DNA of 64,000 bases from Dasyornis broadbenti (taxonomy: Eukaryota; Chordata; Aves; Passeriformes; Dasyornithidae): assembly GCA_013397935.1 (NCBI GenBank), contig VZRN01001114.1:785507-849506 (forward strand). Direction: 5' to 3'. The notes below the pieces were generated by a model that saw nothing but the letters and a program-made list of their open reading frames with translations, had not been told where the DNA came from and made no database searches. How positions within the stretch are numbered: the first letter of the stretch is position 1; each line of letters begins with the position of its first letter. Made by a program: the position numbers and the translations under genes. This document shows positions 1 to 12,300 of the stretch, piece by piece.

Positions 1-82
1 AAAAGAAAGAGAAAACTAGAAAAAAAAGAATACAAGAATTGCTTAAGATTGTAATTACCAGCTAGGTTTTATTTTAAGACAG

Positions 83-271
83 CAAAGAAAAACTGTGAAG
101 AGCGAAGTGCTACAGAAAGCATAGCCGGGGTGGATTGGAAAGGAAACTCCTTCAGATCTCTTGAAGAGTGCAAGGATGCCATTGCCAGGTCTCTGGGTAG
201 CTCTGTCTTGGCAGCCCTCGAAACTTGCAGCAGTATTATACGCAAATGTTGTCCTGGAAAAGGCGTTTTAT
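83..271 (+). other. Possible exon, unidentified (weak)
   Basis: The + frame is open from about 55 to 363. Within it, an AG at 81-82 follows a T-rich stretch, and a GTAAGA donor-like site begins at 272. The enclosed 189 nt is exactly 63 codons in a symmetric phase (two nucleotides complete the first codon, one is left over at the end). The translation looks protein-like, with SFRSLEECKDAIA followed by a CC pair near its end. SLEEC recalls the second half of Kunitz domains, but the cysteine spacing does not fit, so I assign no family. An open run of this length also occurs by chance in 64 kb, and no second exon was found next to it. Treat it as a candidate only. Confidence 0.15.
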
Positions 272-3200
272 GTAAGATTTCTCTTTCCCACCTTTGGTCT
301 CAGCTGTGGCTTCACCTGAGGAAAGTGCACTTCGAAGCTATGCCTAGCCCTTTCTTAATGTAATTATTATGTTCGTAGTTTCAGGCTTTCCCCCACCGAT
401 TTCTAGAATTGTTGGCTTATCTGGTTTTGCAGAGCTACAAACTTGTGGAAAAAAAATAAAAAAGAGAAGAGAATAATAATATAAAATGCTAATAAAAAGA
501 CTCGACCAGGAGCATTAATTTAAAATGCACATTTTGCTTTGGATGCACTGTTGTTCATATAAAAGTTGTAAATATTTGTTTATTTAAACAGACTGAAAAG
601 TGCAAAATGGAGATGAACAACATGCATTTCTTTTTTAATGTACAAAATATGATATGCACTCAAAATGTTATAATTTCTAATATTTTTAAAAGTTTATATT
701 TGAGTTGTACAGAATTAAGCATTAATCAAATATTTCATCCTTACTTAACATTATCATTTCCTTAAGATATTATTACAAGATTTAAATTCTGTGCTAATAA
801 TGGAGAAAATATTTTTTTTTTTACTGTCTACCTCAATATAATGCAAGTATTTACAACTCTAAAGTTATCTGAGGTAAATTAATATTCAGAACATTTTTAC
901 AATACACCTTTACTGGACGATACTACAACTATTATTGTATTATTAAACATTTTTTTTCCAAAAAGTCAGCTTGCTTTTATATGTTCTATTATTTGATTAA
1001 GTAATTCTGAGTTCTCAAGTAAATATTGGCTCTAATTCTAAAATGCTGCAGAGTTGAGTTGGATCTAGTACCACTTGAAAAGCCATTCCTCCTGTTTGAA
1101 GACTTTTTGTACTCTCACAAGATCTTTAGTTTCGTCTTTGGTATATGCCAGTGGCATAAAGCTGCATTATGTTTTTATGCATTTTATGCAATGATTATTG
1201 TAAGTGGGCAAATGCATTAAGGGGAAAAATTCAGGCAAAAGTTTGTAAATCTCATCTGTACTGGGGACATTAATATACACTGTATGATGATGAGCAAAAG
1301 ACAATGAATGTTTTATAAAAGATATTTATTTTGATGCAATGGGTAATATATTTATTAAATATTTCCTGGCTATCTTTTAGATAATGAAGAACTATTCAAT
1401 GAGTAGCTGTTTCAGTAAGAGAAGGATCCCCTCTCAGTGATGCATGCAGAGGTGATACAGGCAGCTTGGGGGCTGTGAGCCCCACTCTCAGGGAAAAAAA
1501 TAAAAGCCTCATCTTATATGCAGAAGGGCTGAAAGAGCTGATCACCTTGTGGAATGTGTTTGAAAACAAGGTTCCTTTCATGGAAAGTGGAATTTTTTCC
1601 CCATATCACAAGATCTGATCCCACACGTTTTTCTCTGACCAGCTTTCACTCCCTTGGACTGGTGCGTGAACAAAGGAGTGCAGAATCGGGCCCGAGTGTT
1701 TGAATAGCAGCAGCTAAGAGACCTGTAGAAGACTCCAGCCTTAGAGTTGGTACAACTGCCAGAGGAATACGGCTTTCTACTTAACAGTATTTCAAGTTCA
1801 TTACTAATAGTAGATTTGGAAATTACAGCTTTAAAAAGGGCTTTGGTTTTAAAGCCAGGTTCACCATGTGTAGTTCTGACTGGTGTGAACTTTGGTTGCA
1901 GTTCAGACCACACCAGTTCAGTCTTCTGCTATGGATCAAGCCTCTGGTCTCTTTAGGAGGGAAAGAATGGGCAAATGATGCTCAACAGGCTGCAATACAC
2001 TTTCTGAGGAAAGGTAATCAAGATATGCAAGACATTGTCAAGTGGAAATGAACATGATGTAAAAATCTGAAATTTTACAGAATTCTCAGCTAGAGAAGGC
2101 TGAATGAATCATCTCTTTATTTTGTTGTCTGTTGAGCAAATGAATTATTGTGTGTACAGACAATGCTTTGGCTAAAACCATACACTGAGATTTTCAATGC
2201 AATTTCCTTTCTATGTAAAAACCAGTATCGCTTCTGTTGCAAGCCCATTATTCACACACTTGGTGGCAAGCTGTGCTGTCACTGAGTTGTCCTTTCTGCT
2301 CCGCCTCAGACATGGCTTTGGGGAGCTTCATCAGACAAAGTTCAACTGTGGGAGGCCTCAGAAAACTCCCATCAAAAGCTGTTAGACAGGCAGTATTTTT
2401 CTGTCTTGGATGTACAGTGCAGTGCAGTTTGCACCTTCTTTTACATTAGCTGAATTTTTGGTGGTATCTTTAACAGACAGAAAAGGTTTGAAAGCCCTTT
2501 ATGCCAAATGTCTGTAGTTGGTAACCTCCAAGAGAAGTGAGAGAACCTGAAAAAAAGACAAAAATAGTTAGAAACTGTAGTATCTGCTTTAGAGGCACAC
2601 GTTTTGGATTTCGCTTAATGGAAGGGAGAAAACACTGGCCTTTTTGAGCATGTGCTCTGCATGATATAGCTAATACAACATTATCTGAGCCCATTTTGGC
2701 AAGTCTGCTATTCCTAAAGGTGGGGTCTCTGCTCACTTCCTTTTTCAAGTCTGCAATACTCTTGCACAAATCTGAGAGGTAATATCTTCTGAGAGGGAGA
2801 AACGAATAGGTACAGCAAAGCTGATAGATGGTTTTCTTTCCTTGCACTTCCCTTCCTCTCTCCTACCCTGCCCCCAAGAAATAACCAGTTATATGTATAT
2901 ATATATTTGAAAATATAACAAAAAATACCTGTTATCATTTTTTCAGTTTTTTTACTACAAATCCTGCAAGCCTGTTTTACAGAGAAATCCAAATATGGAA
3001 ATGCAGTGGATGCACAGCTCAAATCTCTTTATCCTGCCAAAGTAATATGAAGTTTCTTTTCCATTTCTCAACTCCCCATGCTGAAAAATCACATTTTAAA
3101 AGGGGAAATTAATTCTTTTATTATGTTGCTGGCCAGAAGAGGGAGCAGAATCTATGAAATAGTGGGAATAGACAACGAGGGACAGAAGACAGCTGAAGTT

Positions 3201-5699
3201 GGTCTGGCTGATGGTGAGATACTTATCAGCAGACATTACACAATTCATCCATCACACTGGCTGTGCTGCTCAAGCAGAAGAAAATCACTGACAGATCTTT
3301 GAAGTATAGATATTCATTGGAACAAATTCTGAGTACATGAATGAAAAAAACAGCATGGGACTTAAGCCCTTACTTTATAAATAAGCTCCTTTCTGGACCA
3401 CAGACTCCCTCTTACATTTATTTGTGGGAGGGGTGTATTTTTGAAAATGGTTATTTGTGGAGAAAAAAGCTGGAAATTCTCCATGAAGAGCAGATCCAAC
3501 CTTCCTCCTTGTTATCTCCATGTAAATGAGAAGTTGGTCCGTTTACTGCATTTATAAAATAAGCATGTTTATTCTTAACAATTCAGTGTTTAACCTCAAA
3601 TATTGTTTGAGCTGATCGCATTGTATGAAACATCTTCCTTCATAACCTGTTATCTTTGCTTCAGAAGCACATCTGAAGCTTTAAGGAAGTTGAGTGACTG
3701 AATTTCACCCTTGTCTATCATTCAGAGGCTGGCCAGCAGAACAGCAGATACCAATAGTGTATAGTTTGTTCTTTCACATAGCAGCTATGTGCTATAAAGG
3801 AGTATATTCCCCTAGAGCAGGGACCCCTTGTCAGCATTCAGCTATATTATGTGATTAGATTTCCAAATATTTATTCTTGTTTCTTTGCAATGTCAGACCC
3901 ATTGTAAACTGAGGATGTTCCAGCTGTTCATAATTGTGAGGGAGGAGAATCAGCATACTGTCCCTGCTATGCTCATCATCTGCTTATTCCTTGATGACTG
4001 CAGCCTTGAAAAGTACCACTGTCTTAGTTAGTATACATTACTATTTAGTGTATTATGATGTTGGGAATTAGAAAGGGTTCTCACAAGGTTTTACCCAGAA
4101 CTCATTTTGCACATCGGCCTGATGCAGAATATGGGACTTTATATCTGCCAATATGTGCTAATGTGCTAGCATTTTGACAAAACTAGCATTTATTTAAACT
4201 ATGAGTGCTGTCAACCCCCTCTCTGCAACTGAGAAATCTGAAATTGGACTGTGGATCTTTATCCAAAAAGACCGCTTTCCTACTAACAATTTTCTGCACC
4301 ATTTTTTAGGAAGGCCCTAAGGAGAATCTCCATCCTATGGAGCATTTTAAAATCAGTAAAAAACCCTTGCTTTCCAGAATGTGAGAATTTTATTACTAGA
4401 GCAAAATGAGTGAAAAAGCTCCTAGGACAACAGGGTTCATGTGGGTGGGCAGGAGAGACCTCAGGTGAGTAAGAAAAGTAGAGGTCTGGTTGACAACTCA
4501 TTGCTGTGGTGGAAGTGGGAAATTGCAGGAGGGCCATAGAAGAATGAAATGGATAATGTAAGGGCAACCTGCCAAACATCTGAGATGTTTTCACTCTAAT
4601 GGTAAGAGTATGGAGAATAAACAGGAAGAACTAGAAGTCCTGGGACACGACAAAGGCTACAGTTTAATCACCATTACACAGACTCAGTGAAATAAATTGC
4701 GGCTCTTCTATATTAGCAGAGAGGGTATAATTTGTGTAGGAAGGAGAGGCTGTAAAAAAAGGAAGAGTATTATCTTGTACATTAGGAATGTATAGAAGGC
4801 CGGAGAGAGGGGAAAGGCAGAGTGGTTGGAGATGAAAGAGAGGAATAGTAAAACTCTACTAAAGATTACTGAGTGAGGAGGAGGTTGATGTCACATTTTT
4901 GAGCAACTACTGGGAGTGTCCTGAGGTTATGAGGTAGTATAATCAAGGACTTTATCTAGCCAGGTTATCTGCTGTAAGAAAACTTAAAAACCAACAAACA
5001 AAACCCAACAGCACAGCACAAGAGGTTCCTCAGGCTTTTGGAATGTGTTTGGACAACTCTTTGTTTTAGAGTGAAGGCAGTTATGGGAGACATGGCCAGA
5101 TAAGCTATGATAGATATGATTAATAAAGAGAAACTTGCTAGAAGGCAATTTGAGCTCGTGTCTGTGGAGGAGGAGAGCAAGACCAAATGACTCCTGTATG
5201 GCAGATTTCCTCACTTCAGGCAATTGATAGGGAAAGCTCTGAAAGGAGGAGCCAAGAGGAGAAAGATATCTTAAGAAAACAAGCAATTTGGAAGAAATCC
5301 TTAGTTAAAGGTCTTAAAGGAACCAATTCTGCTCACAAGGAGGACAGCATTGGAGAAAATCAGGAGGTCTGAGTCAGAAGCTGCATACTTATCTATTGAC
5401 AAAAACCCATCGTACAAAAAGTGAGCAAAGACACTACTAGGATAAGTAAAAGAGAAGGACTGAAGTATAAAGAGTGCAAAAGGGACTAGAAAAAGAAATT
5501 AGGAAAAAGGGAAAAGGATTATCACTTCACTGGGGTGTTCAATAAAGGACAAATGATAGAATGGGCTGAAGTGCGAAACACCACATTTGCAAGTAGGGGA
5601 CACTTGATATGAGAAGCTGAACACAGAGCTAGCAAGGGAGTTGAAATGCAGCTCATGAAAGAGAAGTAAAGGAACTTTTGAGTAAAGGGCATGTTCTCA
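272..5699. other. AT-rich non-genic sequence
   Basis: No supportable gene. Roughly 470-1390 is very AT-rich with many A/T runs. A short alternating TA run lies near 2890-2910, and an imperfect hairpin lies at 1877-1923. All ORFs are short, overlap on opposite strands and lack recognisable domains. The last kilobase may be the far 5' part of the old CR1/L3-like element that is clearer from 5700, but I could not align it confidently. Confidence 0.6.
1877..1923. repeat. Imperfect inverted repeat (hairpin)
   Basis: The arm GACTGGTGTG near 1878-1887 is mirrored by CACACCAGT near 1910-1918. An inner TGAACT/AGTTCA pair lies closer to the loop, so the whole could fold into a bulged stem of about 46 nt. 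I see no terminal repeats or target duplication that would make it a mobile element. Function unknown. Confidence 0.45.
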
Positions 5700-6318
5700 G
5701 AACAGGAAGTCCTGGGGAAGTTTACTCTGGTATAATTAAAGAACTAACTACAACAATTTCTGAAATATTAACAAGTGTATTTAAGAACACAGAGAAGATT
5801 TAAAAGGTACCAAGAAATACTGACCAGACAACCTGTCTCAGATACCTCCAATACTTTGAGAATTACTGGAAAAAAATTCAAGTGCTTCATATAATAGCAA
5901 CTGCAGAATGATAATGTGATAAATATATCCAGTGTGAATTTATCCAGAACAAATCATATCCAATTAGCCTCGTGTTCTTCTTGCTAAGAGTGACATGCAA
6001 CTCAATTCAAAATGATTTTGCTACATTAAAAGGACAGTTTGGTATAAGTACATCAAAATGTGATAGCAACAAGTGCAAAATACTACACTTAAGAAAGGAT
6101 AACATCAAGTAAAATATAAAAAAACTGGCTAATAATGTTTCTACAAGAGAGAATATGGACTGTATAGTGAATTGAATTCTGAATACAAGGTAATGAATGA
6201 ATGGTTCAGTTGCCCAGGATGTTCCAGGGTATAACAACTGGAATATTAGGTGTTAGAAATATTCTGACATGGAGACTGATAAGGGCTCAGGTAAAGTGCT
6301 GCGCTCAATTTTAGGGAT
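5700..6318 (+). repeat. Ancient CR1/L3-like LINE ORF2 fragment
   Basis: Several short stretches in the same order resemble the reverse-transcriptase region of old amniote CR1/L3 elements. These are a run ending TTTGAGAATTACTGGAAA, a GACCAGACAACCTGTCTCA stretch, ATCCAGAACAAATCATATCC (the segment before the RT core), and GTGCAAAATACTACACTTAAG further on. The frame is broken many times and nothing is translatable. The alignment comes from recall of the family, so the edges are approximate and the upstream limit could lie several hundred bases earlier. Confidence 0.5.
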
Positions 6319-9300
6319 CACGATCTAACAGATCATTTTCTGACATCTTCTGGATCAGTGGTAGTCTGCTGACCACAGACTAACATGACCTGGGACATAA
6401 GAATATCTGGGTGCAACAGATACTTTTGTAAGACTCACTCAGGGCCAGCTCTTTCTTTCTGTGGTTTGAAAAATATTTTCAAATATGTCTACCAGGGTGG
6501 GCATTTCTCAATCCCTTGCCATCAGAAGAGGAGGGAGTGGAACTCTCAGGATGCTGTTGCATGGAGAACTCTGAAGTGCCACAGTGCCTGATATCTTTTC
6601 ATGATAAATTGCCTGAGACTGAGGAGAACTAAAAACTGTTATGCACTCATCTGCAATTATCTTCCTTGAGACATATAGATCTGAATTTTGCTCTTGAAAT
6701 GGGAAAAAGGGGATTTATTGTGATGCCTATTGTGGAACCTATACTGGACAGTATGCCTTCTGGGATGTCATTAATACTGAGCGGAGGGGAATAAATGTCT
6801 CTCATAATTTTATACAGGGCATTCTGTTTAATGCAGCCAGATGAATGCTTCAGAATGAGGGACCCCCCTTGTTCACTCCCACTCTGATGGAATCCTGCAC
6901 TGGATGAGAGTTTCTTGTTGCCGTCATAAACCAGACAATGGGTCATAGCATGACAACAATGTGCTTCTGTGAATTCACTGGGCACAATTTGCTGTTGATG
7001 GCAATTCCGGTCAAAAAACTCCCAAACCTCGATTAGCCTAAAACCAGTTATCTGCATCTTCCAGTAGATGTTCTGCAGCCAGCTGTATCCTATAGCTGAC
7101 TCTGAAATACTTTTCAGAAACTAGGTTTTGTGTCCTCAAGGGTTTTAATCTAGCATTGCTGTTTTGTTTGTCGTTTATTTCATACTAGTTCAGATGTGGA
7201 CCTCTGGAGAGGAGTTTTGAATTTTACTATGACCAGACAAATATGAGCAATGGAATGTCTGGTCCATCCTGAACCAGAAACCCTGCAGACATGAGGGGAA
7301 TCAGTTCTTGGATGTATCAGCAGGTTCTTGGCCCAGCTATGAACTGAGTGCAGCATACCTGCTCATCATCCCCTTCACATACAGCTTTGAATAGTAAAGA
7401 TGAACATCCAGTACAACACAAGCTCCCAAATGTTTGTTTGCTTTGTTGTTTTAGAGGGAAGTAAATTACTATCATCATCTAGGGTTGGAATTCTGTAAAA
7501 CATGCTCCTGTCCCTTTTTATCAATACCCTATAAGCAGAATATTTTCATTAACAGTGCTGAAGTTGTACTGACTCTTGTCTATCATTCAATTGCTCTTTT
7601 TTTTTGTTTCTTTAGACTAGAATCTAAAAACCAATTTAACCTGGGATGTACCTCTGCCAAAGGCTGCTCTGCTGGGACACAATGCAGGCAAACTCATACT
7701 GACAAAACAGGCAGCAGAGCCATGAAACATTAAACATCTACTGTCAGTCTGAATGAAAGGTTTTGAGAGAGAAAGAGGAAATAAAGAAGAAGTGTTCATC
7801 ATTTTAGGACTTCTCAATTATTTTTGACTTAACATTTTATCTCAGGAAGGATGGGCCTCTTTACGTTAAGATGAATGCCTAAGAGGGCAAGGAAGATGGG
7901 ATTGACCTGGGTCCATTAGAAGAGTGGCAAACAATTTGAAAGCATTCACATTTGTTTGAAAAACAACAAAAACCATTCCATATTGACTCATTGACTTACA
8001 GTAGATGGTCTGTGCAAGGAGGAGCTGTCTTCAACATGCATGACATTTTTTTCGTAATTTTTCTGTAATTCTGAGAGCTATAGTATTAGGAATTGCTGAG
8101 GCATCTACTCTCTAGCTGCCCCTTAAGTACCACACTGCTACAGATATGAGAGGTCTAGAGCAGCTTAAAGAAAGCCAGGATGATGTACTCCTGTGCATTA
8201 TGCTTTGTACAGCTTGGTAGTCCTAGTGGATTTGCAAGTATTTCTTCCTCTGGGTTCTGCTCTGTTCACTATCAGCAACCACCAGCACAAGTTCTTTGAT
8301 GAGACGGTAGAATTTGTTTCAGATGGAACAGCCCAGAGATAATGGCTTTCCTCCTTGTGCCACAAACTTCACCAGAAACTCTGGGGCATTTAGACTCATA
8401 GCCTAGCTAGAGGGTTTTGTTTGTGTGAGGAAGTATATGCATTCAAATTCAAAGCAGATTGTTTTATACAGTGTCAAATTCTGCGCAGATGGAACATGAT
8501 ATGATATGTTGAAGCGGGATATATAGCATATGGCTATAATTCAGAGAAACACGTTTCTCCAGCTGGATACCTGCTATTGAGTTGGAAAACATGTGTCCTG
8601 CATTCTGGTAGGCTTCTACCAGAACAGTGAGAGGACATAAAAGACAGGTCATTCCTGGTATTGAGTATCAGCTAATACTTACATCTATTTCACTGGTTTC
8701 ATAGTGCTGTTCAAAATTAAGCCTCCTGTTATCACAATGAGCATAGTGCAACTGAAAGAAAAAAAAAAAAGCTATTGCTGAGCTCTACATCTACAAGTAC
8801 ATGTGGACAAGCCAACATATGCAAGCAGTCTGGACTGCTTTTGGGCTGTATGACCATTCCTTCTGCCCTTTCCTGTCCCCAGGGAAAACAGCCTGTACTG
8901 CCTCAGAGTGCAGCACTTCTTCCAGGCATCATTCCCTGACTCTGGGGCTATATCCTGTGTCTCCAGGGATCCCCTGAACCTGGACATCCCCTCGGGTGCA
9001 GCACGCACCTGCAGCACCCACCTGCAGCACCCACCTACAGCCCATGTCTTGCTCAGTCTCACTGTGGTGCTGCAGTGAACAGCTGGATGGGAGTGATGGG
9101 TGTCTTTGGACAGAGAAGCTGCAGCTCTGCCTGGGTCCTGCATGGTCTGGGAAGGTGCATGCATAATTTCACAACATCCCTAAGCAGACAGGAGCTGAGT
9201 TGTACATGACAGACCTATCCCTTAAGGAAAATGGGCTCATTTTGGCCAATGGCCAGTGGGAGAAGTGAGATGTGACTTAAGCCGTATTAGTCATCAATTT

Positions 9301-12300
9301 ACACTTTCTGCCAGGAAGAGGTAGGCTGTGCTTACAGCTTCTTCTGTGGTTCAACTGTTAAATACCTCGTAGTCAGACTCATGAGTAATCACCTGCCTCA
9401 GCCTACTTTAAATAATGAAGCAAGTATAAACCATTGCCCTGGAGTGATCCATCCTTTTCAACGTTGCTGTTCCCTGCTTGCTGATCACCCGCTCTGCTCC
9501 CTTGCACCCCATCCAGGCTCCGACATTGCTCTGCTCCATCCCAGCCAAGCACAGTGAATAAATAACCATTTCTCTCCTGTGATCAGACTAACAATGATCC
9601 TGTCTCAAGCCCTTTCCTCTGCCTTTTCTTTTGCAGATTTTACTCCTCTTGCATCTAGTTTTACTTTCAAAACCTTGTGCAGCTAGTAACCACTTTGAAT
9701 GTTGTCCTTTCTCAGGCCCCTTGGAGATGATGGCATCTGCTGTTTCCTCCTTCCTCTCCCTCTTCCACTTGTGGCTTTTTCTATGTTAGTCACCCCTTCC
9801 TATTCCCAGATGTAAAGACTATCATCACTGTAATTGCTACAAAAATTGCATTTTCTTCAGGTGCACTGCATGCTTGCAATTCTGCTAGTTGAGTTCACAC
9901 CACATCAGCCCCCAAAGACTAGTCTGGCAAAATGCTGATAGCAAAAATGGAGGCTGACCGGTATGCAAAAAAGCTGTTTACCCCAGTGGTTATTTTTTGC
10001 GTTCTTATTTTTACATAAAAAATGGTTACAATTTTTATGAAGCAAAGCTCTGTCCCCTCACTGGAACAGACATATTCCTAAGGAGAATAAAAGAGATTAT
10101 TATGTGGAAAAAATATCACTGAAAGAAATTTCACTGTCGGTATTAAAGAAGTTTCCACAAGGATGGAGGTAAAATATCACTTCCTGTGATTTTTCATGTC
10201 TACCTTCTCCATTTTTTCAATGCCATGCACCAAGCAAAATATGAAAAGACAAAATCCTAAAGACTTAATTTTTTCATAAATAAAGTGAAAATTTTCATTT
10301 CATTAAAAGCTTAGTTCCTTAACAACCCTTATCACCCCAGCATTATTTTTTTTTGCGTCTTTTTGCAAGATCAATGACTGTTCCCCTCCACAGCAGGAAC
10401 AGCTGGGGCAGCTGGGATGCTCTGAGACCTGACAGGTTCAGTGCTTCAGGAACCACGTGCAGGTGAATGTGCTGGTTCCTGGTGTGCCATGGGGCTCCCT
10501 GGGAAGTGACAGTGACACCAGGAGCAGGGACTGTGCCTTCCTGTGCTGAGCACACCTCCCTGGCATGGTTGGTAATAAACCCAGACACCATGCTCAGCTG
10601 CACTGGCTTTTCCCCAGTGCTCTCATGACTCCTAATTCACCAAAAGTGACATAACTGGCACAGTGCAACCCATGCCTTGTTACCTCAGATTCAAAGGGAT
10701 TCCTTCTAGAAGGCTGTTGGAAGCAGAGAAATATGTATATGACCTGAGGGCAGGCACAGGTAGCTCCCATGGTGGAGACTCTGGAGCAGCTCAGCATTTG
10801 CCTTTTGCAGACAGCCTGTGATATATCTTGATGAAGCAAATACTGTAATTATACTGATTATTTCTAAAAAGTTTTTCATGTTGCAATAAGGACTGAAAAC
10901 AGCAAAAAAAGGAAGACGCTGTCCTGATTGAAGTGTGTGGAAATTACACCACATTTTCTGCCCTTATACATTGCAATTTTCAACATTTTCCATGCATATT
11001 CCTGTCCCCTTTGTGCACAAGCATGGCAAAGTTTGGGTTCCATGGGCAAAAAAAACCCCATTGTATTTAAAATGTGAGTTTCATTAAAAATATAATAACG
11101 TAAAATTTAAAAAAAATATGAAAAAGAGCAGGTAGAAAACAAATTGCAGAGTTCTTATTCCTCTTATTTGTGCTGGAAGGGGAGAGGAGGTCACGTCACT
11201 TACATGAACAGCAGCAGCTCAGCAGCACAACCCCAGTTCTGGATATGTGTGATCAAACCAAAACTCAAAACAGTGATGATGCCCAGAGACATGTTTGGAA
11301 TGGAGCTGCTCATAAACGCTGAGTGAGCAAAAGAGCCACAACAGCTGTTATTAAGTGTAGTGACCACTCTGCTCTGGCTTTTGGCTCATATGCACCCCTG
11401 AGGCCTACATGGGGACCCTGGGGTAGCTGATAGAGGTGATCATGGCTCTCCAATGTGTCTAGTCACTGTGAGAAGCCCTTGTTTCGGAAGAGGGAGTTCA
11501 AAGAGCTCTTTGCCATCTCCATTTCCTGCTCTTCCCAGTTCCTGGACATTACAGAAGATATTTCTGCTGCCCATTCAGGATGGGGAGAAGCTGAAGGGGG
11601 TGAGCATGTCACTTCTCCTAGGTGGCAGGTCCTCCATGAGAAGATGATGGTTTGTGTGCCAGAGCAACATAGCAAATCTGAGCTCTGCAAACAGCACCTG
11701 TTCAAAAGTGAGGAAAGCAATGGATGAGGAAGAGCAATCCCAGTCGGAAAGTGTGGTGTATGCTTTGTGTGGCAGCGAAGTGACCCCGGGAATAAAGTGG
11801 CTGCTGGAAGATGTCCAAAGGCTACCACATAGCAGTTGGTGGCAAGTCTTGCTGTGGCCCACTGTGGCTGGTGGTGGAGGGTCATGCCAGCTGCACTGGG
11901 TGGGGAAGTAAGTGTGGTGCATGTGTTGTTATTGACCCAGGAAGGAAACACAAGCTTTGATTTCCATGACCTTTATGGAGGAATAGTGCTCAGCCGTGTT
12001 GTGACAGGGAGAAGAGCTGCTTCTATAGGGAGAGGACTATCTGGAATTAGGGCACATAGATGCTGTAGGAAGGCCCTGATCAATATCTTGGGATGATGGA
12101 GCTGGATAACTATTCCTATCAAACCCAGGCTCTTATCAAGCTCTTGGAGAAATAGAATGTTTCTGTTTAATAATAGAGAAAGTGCATTAATGTGAAGAGT
12201 TGACATGCTACCCAAATTTTGGATAGCTCTGTCTCTCCTGAGTTTTGTGTTTGTGATAAGTAAGTAATGTCCCACAGTAACTCTGCAGAACTAAATATTT

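Noticed and set aside
83..271. Kunitz-type protease inhibitor exon, suggested by GNSFRSLEEC
   Set aside because: Cysteine number and spacing do not fit a Kunitz domain. Only the short local resemblance and exon size agree.
6647..7057. 136-codon minus-strand ORF that looks moderately protein-like
   Set aside because: No domain, no splice context that I trust, and it follows an old LINE relic. Not enough to call a gene.
9300..9600. Possible LTR, from a TATAAA-like string near 9425 and AATAAATAA near 9558
   Set aside because: No matching LTR ends, no target duplication and no primer-binding site. The two motifs alone are too common.
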